From Bacteroidales bacterium UBA1195 (GTDB lineage: Bacteria > Bacteroidota > Bacteroidia > Bacteroidales > WCHB1-69), in assembly GCA_002309855.1 (NCBI GenBank), contig DBYD01000054.1, forward strand, positions 343 to 62,143: a stretch of DNA of 61,801 nucleotides. Reading direction: 5' to 3'. Both the position numbers and the translations under genes were made by a program. Position 1 is the first letter of the stretch. Each line of letters begins with the position of its first letter. Below are positions 1-7,102 of this stretch, piece after piece. The notes under the pieces were generated by a model. That model was not told where the DNA came from. It made no database searches and worked only from the letters and a program-made list of their open reading frames with translations.

Positions 1-264
1 CGGCCAAAGGCATTGCAGGACCGCATCTTCAAGAAGCTTTTCGAACAGGCGGAGATTGCGCGGTATTCGGATGACGAACGTTGGCAGTACGAGGAGAGCA
101 AGAAGGTCTTCTGGGACAACTACAGCGTGATGGAGACGGCTCATGAAAAGGGAATAAATGAGGCCAAATATAATATCGCCAAACGCATGAGAACCGATGG
201 CATGTCGGTTGATCTGATTGCAAAGTACACCGGCCTGACGGCAGAAGAGATTGGGAAATTGTAA
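1..264 (+). CDS. Rpn/PD-(D/E)XK nuclease-family transposase, C-terminal part (truncated by window edge)
   Basis: The frame is open from the first base and reads RPKALQDRIFKKLFEQAEIA, so the gene starts upstream of the window. The PKALQDxIFKKLFExAEIA block and the later YEESKKVFWDN stretch are typical of the end of Rpn-family (recombination-promoting nuclease / PD-(D/E)XK transposase) proteins common in Bacteroidota. The tail MRTDGMSVDLIAKYTGLTAEEI is the small helix-turn-helix-like C-terminus seen in these proteins. The nuclease core itself is outside the window, so activity cannot be judged. Family recognised from memory; start unknown. Confidence 0.75.
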   Translation, partial: RPKALQDRIFKKLFEQAEIARYSDDERWQYEESKKVFWDNYSVMETAHEKGINEAKYNIAKRMRTDGMSVDLIAKYTGLTAEEIGKL

Positions 265-591
265 AGACCGCCTTTAAGGAATTTGTCAAGTCAGATTGCC
301 GGCAAACTCCCCTACGCCCGCAGTTGGGACGGCACTGCACGGCGGCAGCGGAGTCCTGCCCATACAATTAAGAATCAAATCGATTACTGCATGCCAATTG
401 CCACGTTGTATAATTTGGCGCAGCATTTATTATACTCGTTTATATTTGGGAACAAAACAGACATAGATTATGGGGCAGTCTCTCCTTTTCTAACGTATCT
501 TCGTTATCGGCAAACACATTGAGCCATTCCAAACGCACATTCATATAGCAAAAAATGAACCGACTGATCAAGCCGTTTTCAGCATTGGGAA
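265..591. other. Gene-poor interval with a mobile-element remnant
   Basis: No intact gene is seen. The right half (440-598, minus strand) carries a DUF3987-like coding fragment listed separately. In the left half I see no promoter core, hairpin or coding signal that I can support. Confidence 0.5.
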
Positions 592-598
592 TTACACC
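440..598 (-). pseudogene. DUF3987-like (mobile-element primase/helicase-associated) fragment
   Basis: Reading the minus strand from 598, an open frame of about 52 codons encodes IPNAENGLISRFIFCYMN followed by VRLEWLNVFA, then loses resemblance before a stop at 440-442. The pattern P-x-A-E-N-G-L-x-S-R-F-x-F-Y plus a downstream NVF is what I recall from DUF3987 proteins carried by Bacteroidota integrative elements. There is no start codon at the proper place. The fragment begins just after and overlaps the stop of the S subunit gene. It looks like the broken edge of a lost mobile element. Family call is from memory. Confidence 0.5.
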
Positions 599-1998
599 TC
601 AAAATACACATCCATTGTTTCTCTTACTTCTGCAATTAGGCGTTTTTTCTCGTCTTTGAGTTTAAAAGCCTCTTTTACTAAATTCGTTATTTCAGTAATG
701 GTTTCTTTGTCAAGAATTGGAATTTCAATCTCTTTTAGTCTTTCTTCGCGCAAATGCGGAATGGTTGAAGCAACAACAGTTCTGCGTTTAGATGCATAAA
801 TGCCGATTTCTTTAATTGATAAACACAAAAATAGATATTCTGGCGTAATGCCATATTCGCTTGCATTCTTGTTCAATCTTAAACCCGCAAATCCTGAAGA
901 AATAATAGCTCTATCATATTCGGTTATCATTCCAACCATACCGATTTTGCCATCTTTGGTAAAGAGTACATCACCGTTTTGAAAACCTTGTCCCAACTCA
1001 TTATATATTTCCTCAGGAATGAAGAAATCTGGATGTTGGTCTATTTCGTAATTCACTATATCCGAAGTGCGAACAAACGGAACATCTGTTTTCCGTTTGT
1101 CTAGGTAGCCAATATATGTATCGCTACCAACTTCATCACCTTTTTTCAAATCTGCAATCTCACCAACGGGAACAGTTTCCCATTTGGCTTGGATTGCTTT
1201 AAGTGTGTTTACATAAAGCGGATAAGAGCACATGGGTGTCCATAAGTCGGCAGCGGCAAAGTCACTTTTACTTACAGAGAAAACATTCTCTTTGTTGATG
1301 GCATTGAAATCTATGCCAATGCGAGAATAGAAAAGTTGTTGCGCTTGTGAAATTAGATTTAGCGATTTGGTTTCACAATCAATAAATAACCGCTCATTTT
1401 GCGTTATCTCATCGTGTAGTTTTGATGGTACAATTGGAATGTCTAACTTTTCAATGTTTCCTATTGATAAAAGTGGCTGGATGTTCCCTGTCGTTATATT
1501 GTTCAATTGCCATTTCCCTAGTTTTGACAAGAAAAATGCAACAATGTATTCTGGTGAAATATTACAATCTTCTTTAAGCCTAATTTTTGCTATATGCCTA
1601 GGAATTCCTGCTTTGCCAATATATTCTTGTTTGTACAATGCTGTTTTTCCTATTGTTCCAACAATTGTTAAAAGTATGTCGTTTTCTTTTAAATGTATCC
1701 TCGTAAATTTCAGGTAATTTTCCTCAGTAATGAAAGAACTATCAGTATTTGGATCAAAATTTACGATGCCATCTTTTATGTTTCTTCCATACAAATATCT
1801 TACTCCAGCTTCTTTTTGTCTAGGAATTGCAGAATGCTCTCCATCAGAAATTGTTGAACACAATGTTTTTAGTTTCACGTAAACAACGCCATTGTTCAAA
1901 CTTTGTTCTTTTATTACCTTGCTAAAATAGTAATATGAAGATTCAAAGCGATAGTCAAACGAAACATCGGTTTTTCTTATTTCAAAATCCTTAACCAT
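592..1998 (-). CDS. Restriction-modification specificity (S) subunit, HsdS family
   Basis: A 468-residue protein with the layout of a type I S subunit: two target-recognition domains (about residues 35-210 and 265-440), each followed by a helical spacer. The second half shows the typical GDVLFTKDGKIGMVG and ISSGFAGLRL segments, and the first half the matching NDILLTIVGTIGKTALY segment. It would choose the DNA sequence for the enzyme encoded upstream, with one half-site per domain. The start lies 2 nt after the stop of the methyltransferase gene, so the two are surely co-transcribed. The gene, especially its first half, is clearly richer in A/T than the 50% GC core of the window, which suggests transfer. 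No hsdR follows. Confidence 0.88.
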   Translation of the reverse strand: MVKDFEIRKTDVSFDYRFESSYYYFSKVIKEQSLNNGVVYVKLKTLCSTISDGEHSAIPRQKEAGVRYLYGRNIKDGIVNFDPNTDSSFITEENYLKFTRIHLKENDILLTIVGTIGKTALYKQEYIGKAGIPRHIAKIRLKEDCNISPEYIVAFFLSKLGKWQLNNITTGNIQPLLSIGNIEKLDIPIVPSKLHDEITQNERLFIDCETKSLNLISQAQQLFYSRIGIDFNAINKENVFSVSKSDFAAADLWTPMCSYPLYVNTLKAIQAKWETVPVGEIADLKKGDEVGSDTYIGYLDKRKTDVPFVRTSDIVNYEIDQHPDFFIPEEIYNELGQGFQNGDVLFTKDGKIGMVGMITEYDRAIISSGFAGLRLNKNASEYGITPEYLFLCLSIKEIGIYASKRRTVVASTIPHLREERLKEIEIPILDKETITEITNLVKEAFKLKDEKKRLIAEVRETMDVYFEV

Positions 1999-2000
1999 AT

Positions 2001-3791
2001 TTAAAAACTGATATTGTTAGTTTTACACCATTTTCTAAAACTACTTGATATTTTGGCAACATCATCATCTTCAATAACATTACCTCGCCTATCGTGCCCA
2101 CAAGTTTCTGCAATAGCCATATATATCGGATAATCATCAGGAATATCTTCCTCTCTTAGTTTTTGAAAAACAAGAATACTTGTTTTTGTAGCCGTATTAG
2201 GCATAAAGGTTTCTATGGGTACATCTATTATTGCCAAAACCCTTCCCTTTTCTAACAAATATTTCCTTATATAACCTAACAGATTATTTCCATAAATTCC
2301 CTCTGGCAACACTATCGCCATTCTTCCGCCATATTTCAAAAGTTGATAGCACCGTTCAATAAAAAGTATTTGCGGAGCTTCCTTGTCGGCAAGCTTTCCT
2401 TTTTCCCATTCATTTGTTCCTTTCTTGTTTTTCCACTTGTGAGCAAGTTCAAATTGTTTAAGTTTGTCTTCGCCAGTGACTGGAATTTTTGAGCCGAATG
2501 GCGGATTGGTCAGGACAACATCAAATTTGCCCATATCTATTTTTTGTTGGGTTTTCACATCCCAATTTTCAGGACGTTCCAAACTGTCTTCACAGAAAAC
2601 CCCACCTTTGCCATCACCCATAATTGCCATATACGACTTGGCAATCTTTGAAAGAAAATAATCCTTGTCTATACCGCGAATACACTTGTTGGCAACATCA
2701 ATTTTTTCTTCCAGTATGGCGGTTTCCGACCATCCCATTTCCTTGTAACGGATAATGATTTTGTTCCAAATGTAACGCAACGACTCAATGATAAATCCAC
2801 CGCTACCACAAGCAGGGTCTATTATCATGTCGCTGTCGTCTGGGTCAAGAATTTCCACCATCATTTTCACAACATTTCTCGGTGTAAAGAACTGTCCTTG
2901 CCCTCCTTTCAATGCATGGTCGATAAAAGTTTCAAATGCATCGGCAAGCACATCGCGCTCCGCATCTACCAAACAATAATTTTGAAGCTCACCTACAATA
3001 TAGGCTATTGAATTGTCATCAAGACTGATAATATCTTCCTTTGTAAACACTTCTTTGTATTTGGCTTTAACATCTGAGAAAAGCTTTTCGATGCGCTCAC
3101 GAACATCTGCATTGCTCTCATTTAAACCAACACGAAAGCGGACAGTTGATTTAGGAGATGTAAATCTTTCATCAAATATCTTACAAAAAATCAGATTAAT
3201 CAACTGCTGCGCTAGAATCTCATCGCGAGTAGCACCGATAGCATTGGCTGCCAAATAATTGCGAATAGCTTTGAAAGTAGATTTCAGATTATGGGTAACA
3301 ATCAATGCTTCACGCTTGATTGCCCCAATCTCTTCCAATTTTTCGCCATATTTTGGAATATTGGGAATCTCCTTAAACAGCACACGTCCATCATCAGTGT
3401 TCTGTTTGAGCAGATAAAAACGTTCTTCACCATTGAACCAAACTCCAATGTTGGCTTTAGATAATGTCAGATAATTTTCCAATTGGGTGCGTCCGTCCTT
3501 ACGATTCTTTTTTTTGCATTCCACAATCAGATATATGCTGTCATCAGTTTTCTCAGAATCTTCAAAAACAGCAATGTCAACTGGATATTCCTTTTTTGTG
3601 TCACTTGGACGAACTTTCACATGGAATTGTGGGCGAGTTTGAATGTGTTCTTTTGGATAACCGTAGTCTTCAACCAATATTTTTGAAAAGACTTGCGTTG
3701 CTTCCACTTCTTCTGGTGATGCTTTTACTTGTATTCCCGAAATGTAGTCAATGATGTAGCCTTCCTTGGGCTGATTTTGTTCTTCTGCCAT
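2001..3791 (-). CDS. Fused HsdR-N nuclease / N6-adenine DNA methyltransferase (HsdM family)
   Basis: A 596-residue protein. Residues about 20-130 form a type I R-protein N-terminal-like domain with nuclease residues D72, E91-x-K93 and a QLENY motif at 103-107 (QxxxY). Residues about 170-590 are an N6-adenine methyltransferase with DPACGSGGF at 325-333 (AdoMet binding) and NPPF at 429-432 (catalysis). It should methylate adenine in the site chosen by the S subunit, and the intact D/ExK/QxxxY set suggests it can also cut. This fused architecture plus a separate S subunit resembles BcgI-type (IIB) enzymes more than classical HsdRMS. Whether it cuts is inference. The promoter pair at 3906-3971 lies upstream. 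Confidence 0.85.
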   Translation of the reverse strand: MAEEQNQPKEGYIIDYISGIQVKASPEEVEATQVFSKILVEDYGYPKEHIQTRPQFHVKVRPSDTKKEYPVDIAVFEDSEKTDDSIYLIVECKKKNRKDGRTQLENYLTLSKANIGVWFNGEERFYLLKQNTDDGRVLFKEIPNIPKYGEKLEEIGAIKREALIVTHNLKSTFKAIRNYLAANAIGATRDEILAQQLINLIFCKIFDERFTSPKSTVRFRVGLNESNADVRERIEKLFSDVKAKYKEVFTKEDIISLDDNSIAYIVGELQNYCLVDAERDVLADAFETFIDHALKGGQGQFFTPRNVVKMMVEILDPDDSDMIIDPACGSGGFIIESLRYIWNKIIIRYKEMGWSETAILEEKIDVANKCIRGIDKDYFLSKIAKSYMAIMGDGKGGVFCEDSLERPENWDVKTQQKIDMGKFDVVLTNPPFGSKIPVTGEDKLKQFELAHKWKNKKGTNEWEKGKLADKEAPQILFIERCYQLLKYGGRMAIVLPEGIYGNNLLGYIRKYLLEKGRVLAIIDVPIETFMPNTATKTSILVFQKLREEDIPDDYPIYMAIAETCGHDRRGNVIEDDDVAKISSSFRKWCKTNNISF

Positions 3792-3905
3792 TGTTCCGTG
3801 CTTTTGGGATAGCGGAGCTTATTATTCGAACCTCGCAGGCACAATCGAACGGATACAAAAAGCGCAGATGTTTTCTTATCCACGCTCTGAGGCCGTCGGT
3901 TGCCT

Positions 3906-3971
3906 GCAAAAGTAAATAAGTCCACGTCCACGCTTAGCACGGACGTTTGCGAACTTATTCGATACTTTTGC
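3906..3971. promoter_or_regulatory. Inverted-repeat divergent promoter pair upstream of the restriction-modification genes
   Basis: Two TACTTTTG cores face away from each other: minus-strand 3907-3914, toward the methyltransferase gene, and plus-strand 3963-3970. They sit in an imperfect palindrome. The left arm 3906-3929 contains GCAAAAGTA, AATAAGT and ACGTCC. The right arm 3941-3971 contains the reverse complements in the same order with 3-nt and 4-nt insertions. The arms surround a loop of 11 nt. No gene is visible on the plus side. Such symmetry suits an operator or attenuator for the restriction-modification genes. Confidence 0.55.
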
Positions 3972-4093
3972 TTTTGAAATTTCCGACGTTTCAGAGCTGT
4001 GCCGAATAAATAGCAAACGCTATGTTTTCTAATATTTTATAAAACTACTTTAACCTTTTATCCCTCTGTTTTTAAAACAAATTTACACTCATC

Positions 4094-4114
4094 CCCACCG
4101 CATTATGCGGTGGG
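4094..4114. repeat. Perfect 9-bp hairpin
   Basis: CCCACCGCA (4094-4102), loop TTA, TGCGGTGGG (4106-4114). No T-run follows on either strand, so it is not a standard terminator. It sits between the plus-strand promoter core at 3963 and the KilA-N gene end and could cap a small plus-strand RNA. Confidence 0.6.
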
Positions 4115-4123
4115 TTATCAGAG

Positions 4124-4180
4124 TGCAAAAATACTCAAAATCCGAACACGGAATCCACCCTGCGCGAAGAAAAAAGCGAG
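4124..4180. repeat. Direct repeat, left copy, flanking the KilA-N gene
   Basis: The first 29 nt match 5156-5184 at 26 positions (TGCAAAAATACTCAAAAT is identical), and a GCGRAGAAAAAAGC block recurs further on. It includes a minus-strand promoter core TATTTTTG (4126-4133 read in reverse) with TCCG-TGT 15 nt upstream. The promoter part could add transcription toward the restriction-modification genes. Confidence 0.65.
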
Positions 4181-4246
4181 AAAAGAACGGGAATGAGGGT
4201 GATGATAGCGGAGAAGGCGTACTAAAGCCGATTCGGAACAGTTTTT

Positions 4247-5077
4247 TCACTCAATCAACACATCCTGAACTCCTGTCAGCGGCGTTTCAAGTCCTGCAAT
4301 TGTATTCAATTGGTTAATCGCAGTCTGCCGCAAAAGTTCAATCCGCTTTTCCTGTTCCATTCCCTGTTCAATAAGAATGGCATTGTAGCTTTCAAGGTTG
4401 GCAAGCACCAAAAGCTGGCTTATATCCGCATAATCGCGGATATTGCCTTTTAGATTCGGATTCGCGTCACGCCACTCTTTTGCGGTCATGCCAAACAACA
4501 CCACATTCAGCAAATCCGCCTCATCCGCATAAACAAATGATTTCTGAAGGCTTGTGAGTTCCTGCGGTATCAAGTTATGTTTGATGGCATCGGTATGGAT
4601 GCGGTAGTTGATTTTCGCCAATTCCCTTTTCACATTCCATCCCAACATTTTTTGTTCTTTTTCCTTCAAACGTTGGAATTCTTCAATAAGATACAATTTA
4701 AATGACACACTTATGGCGGAACCGAACTCGAAAGCAATGTCTTTATGCGCGTATGTTCCTCCATAACGCCCCTTCCTGACCATGACTCCAATGGCATTTG
4801 TGCTTTCAATCCATTCACTACAACTTAGAACAAACGATGGTAGTCCGGCCTGTTTTCTAAAGTGGTCAAATTCGACCACTTTAAACTGGGGATTGTGTAT
4901 CATTTCCCAAACTCCAAGAAATTCAATCGTATATCTATTTCTTAACCAGTTTTTTATCACATCAGCCGCCCTCGAATCATTCGATTTAGCGGTTGCCATA
5001 TCAGTCAAACTGATGTAATCAAGATTATTGTAGTTAATTACGGATATTTCCGTTTGCTGCACATTAATTTTAGCCAT
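4247..5077 (-). CDS. KilA-N domain protein
   Basis: A 276-residue protein. Residues about 5-115 fit a KilA-N DNA-binding domain: YISLTDMA near the start, then DVIKNWLRNRYTIEFLG, FDHFRKQAG and YGGTYAHKDIAFEFG. The rest is charged helix ending with LESYNAILIEQGMEQEKRI. KilA-N proteins come from phages and mobile elements and recur as accessory genes in Bacteroidota. The exact role is unknown, possibly regulatory. The gene stands alone, with its own promoter at 5158-5184. It is bracketed by related direct repeats, which suggests acquisition as a unit next to the restriction-modification genes. Confidence 0.82.
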   Translation of the reverse strand: MAKINVQQTEISVINYNNLDYISLTDMATAKSNDSRAADVIKNWLRNRYTIEFLGVWEMIHNPQFKVVEFDHFRKQAGLPSFVLSCSEWIESTNAIGVMVRKGRYGGTYAHKDIAFEFGSAISVSFKLYLIEEFQRLKEKEQKMLGWNVKRELAKINYRIHTDAIKHNLIPQELTSLQKSFVYADEADLLNVVLFGMTAKEWRDANPNLKGNIRDYADISQLLVLANLESYNAILIEQGMEQEKRIELLRQTAINQLNTIAGLETPLTGVQDVLIE

Positions 5078-5155
5078 ATCAAAGTGTTAATTTACATTTA
5101 TTTCATCTTTCTGTCACCCGCCCTCAACCCCGTCAGGGCTCCGGACGTTTGACGC

Positions 5156-5206
5156 TGCAAAAATACTCAAAATACGAATATGGATTGTAAGTGCGGAGAA
5201 AAAAGC
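5156..5206. repeat. Direct repeat, right copy, flanking the KilA-N gene
   Basis: Partner of 4124-4180. It abuts the stop codon of the ABC-F gene at 5207. Confidence 0.6.
5158..5184 (-). promoter_or_regulatory. Promoter of the KilA-N gene
   Basis: Minus-strand core TATTTTTG (5158-5165), with TCCA-TAT beginning 15 nt upstream of it. The expected start of transcription leaves about 75 nt of leader before the ATG at 5077. Confidence 0.6.
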
Positions 5207-7099
5207 TCACCCCTCCTTCTCTGAAAGTTCCAGCCAGCGCATGGAATAATCGTCCAGCAGGCGCTGCACCTCCTGATACCGGACTGAAGCCTCCGCGAGC
5301 TTTTCCGCAGCCCCTTCAGGGTTGGCGAACAGATTGTCAAGCCCCTTTTTCTCCTCCTCAAGCGCGGCAATCTCCACCTCAAGCTGTTCCATCTCCTTTT
5401 TCTCCTTGTATGTGAGCTTGTTCACATTTTCCCGCTTGGCCGGACGCGGTTCCACCGGACGCTTTTCCGCCTTGGCAAGCATCTGCCGTCCCTTCTCAAG
5501 CTGAAGCTCGGAGGCCTTGTATTCGCTGTAGTTGCCGTAGAAATCCTTAACCTTCCCAGCCCCTTCGAACACGAAAATGTGGTCCACCAATTTGTTCATG
5601 AACCACCGGTCGTGCGAAACCACCAGCAGGCATCCCTCAAAATTGAGCAGGAAGTCCTCCAACAGGTTCATGGTGTCGATGTCGAAATCGTTGGTCGGCT
5701 CGTCAAGGACAAGGAAATTGGGATTGCCCATCAGCACCATAAGCAGATAGAGCTTGCGCTTCTGCCCGCCGCTCAAATCCTCATAATAGGTGTACTGCAC
5801 ATCATGGCCGAAACCGAAATGGTTAAGGAAATGCGACGCCGTCCACTCATGACCGTCAGCCATACGGACAACTTCCGCATGCTCCTTCACAATCTCGATC
5901 ACGCGCTTGCCGCGGCAGGACTCCGGCAGGCCGTCCTGGCTGTAATAGCCGAACACAATTGTCTCTCCCACAGTTATCCTGCCGGCATCAGGCTTGAGCC
6001 CGCCCAGCAGCAGCTTCAGGAAGGTGGACTTGCCGCAGCCGTTGGGGCCGACCACACCGCACCGCTCCCTGCGTTTGAACACATAGGAGAAATCGCGCAG
6101 TATGGGCTTGTCCGGAAACGAAAAGTCAAGATTGTCTATCTCCAGAATTTTGTTGCCAATCCTTTCCGCCTGAACGGAAAATCCGGCCTCCTCATGCCTT
6201 GTTTCGGCGAAAGCCCTCTCCTTCAGCACCTCAAAATGGTCTTTGCGGGCCTTTGCCTTTGTGCCGCGCGCCTGCACCGAAGCATGTATCCATTCCAGCT
6301 CACGCCGGTAAAGCGTGCGGTAGCGCTCCTGCTCCGCAGCCATGTTGGCCAGCCGCTCCGCCTTCTTTTCCAGAAAATAGTTGTAGCGTCCTTTGTATTT
6401 ATACAGTTGCGTCCTGTCCAGCTCGATGATGTCGTCACAAACCTTGTCCAGAAAAAAACGGTCGTGGGTCACCAGCAGGATGGTTTTGCCGGCATCAGCC
6501 AGAAAATCCTCCAACCATTCCACCATCTTTATATCAAGATGATTGGTAGGCTCGTCCAAAATCCACAGCTCCGCATCGGAGAGCAGTGTCCGGGCCAGCA
6601 CAACCTTTTTCCGCTCCCCGCCCGACAGCTGCGACAAAGGGGCGAACAGATCGCGGATGCCAAAGCGGAATAACACCTCCTTCACCTGATTCTCATAGTT
6701 CCAGGCCTGAAGGCGGTCCATCGCCTCAAGGCTCCTCTCCATTGCCGCCTTGTGCATCTCCGAAGGCTCGCGACGGTATGCCTCCATGCTGTACTCATAG
6801 TCCCGAACGGCAGCAAAACGCGGCGCGGCGGCATCCGTCACCGCATCCAGCACGCTGCCCTCCGCTCCGGCCTCGTTGGCCTGCGGGAGGTATGCTATCC
6901 GCAAATCCTTGCGCATGGTGACACTCCCCTCATCCGGCAGCTCCAAGCCGGCTATAATGTTCAAAAGTGTGCTTTTCCCGGTTCCGTTGCGGGCGACCAG
7001 TGCGGTTTTCTGCCCCCTCTCCAATCCGAAGGAGATATGATCAAAAAGCAGTCTCTCCCCATAGCTTTTGGAGAGGTTCTCCACACTGAGCAGGTTCAT
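5207..7099 (-). CDS. ABC-F family ATPase (Uup-like)
   Basis: A 630-residue cytoplasmic protein with two ABC cassettes and no membrane part. Cassette 1 has ARNGTGKST, LSGGERKKV and LWILDEPTNHLD. Cassette 2 has GPNGCGKST, LSGGQKRKL and FLVLDEPTNDFD. A charged linker lies between them, and the C-terminal region (after about 530) is rich in E/K and predicted coiled coil, as in Uup. ABC-F proteins act on the ribosome or, for Uup, in DNA-junction metabolism; the exact subclass is inferred. The start is 3 nt after the yidC stop, so it is probably transcribed with yidC. Confidence 0.9.
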   Translation of the reverse strand: MNLLSVENLSKSYGERLLFDHISFGLERGQKTALVARNGTGKSTLLNIIAGLELPDEGSVTMRKDLRIAYLPQANEAGAEGSVLDAVTDAAAPRFAAVRDYEYSMEAYRREPSEMHKAAMERSLEAMDRLQAWNYENQVKEVLFRFGIRDLFAPLSQLSGGERKKVVLARTLLSDAELWILDEPTNHLDIKMVEWLEDFLADAGKTILLVTHDRFFLDKVCDDIIELDRTQLYKYKGRYNYFLEKKAERLANMAAEQERYRTLYRRELEWIHASVQARGTKAKARKDHFEVLKERAFAETRHEEAGFSVQAERIGNKILEIDNLDFSFPDKPILRDFSYVFKRRERCGVVGPNGCGKSTFLKLLLGGLKPDAGRITVGETIVFGYYSQDGLPESCRGKRVIEIVKEHAEVVRMADGHEWTASHFLNHFGFGHDVQYTYYEDLSGGQKRKLYLLMVLMGNPNFLVLDEPTNDFDIDTMNLLEDFLLNFEGCLLVVSHDRWFMNKLVDHIFVFEGAGKVKDFYGNYSEYKASELQLEKGRQMLAKAEKRPVEPRPAKRENVNKLTYKEKKEMEQLEVEIAALEEEKKGLDNLFANPEGAAEKLAEASVRYQEVQRLLDDYSMRWLELSEKEG

Positions 7100-7102
7100 G
7101 GC

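Noticed and set aside
29..367. Minus-strand open frame of 112 codons at the left end
   Set aside because: It lies mostly antisense to the Rpn-type gene and has a Ser/Arg/Cys-rich composition typical of a shadow frame.
4105..4317. Plus-strand open frame after the divergent promoter
   Set aside because: It begins inside the 9-bp hairpin and overlaps the end of the KilA-N gene. Composition is not protein-like.
5579..6673. Plus-strand frame of 364 codons opposite the ABC-F gene
   Set aside because: Antisense shadow. The minus-strand frame carries two complete ABC cassettes.
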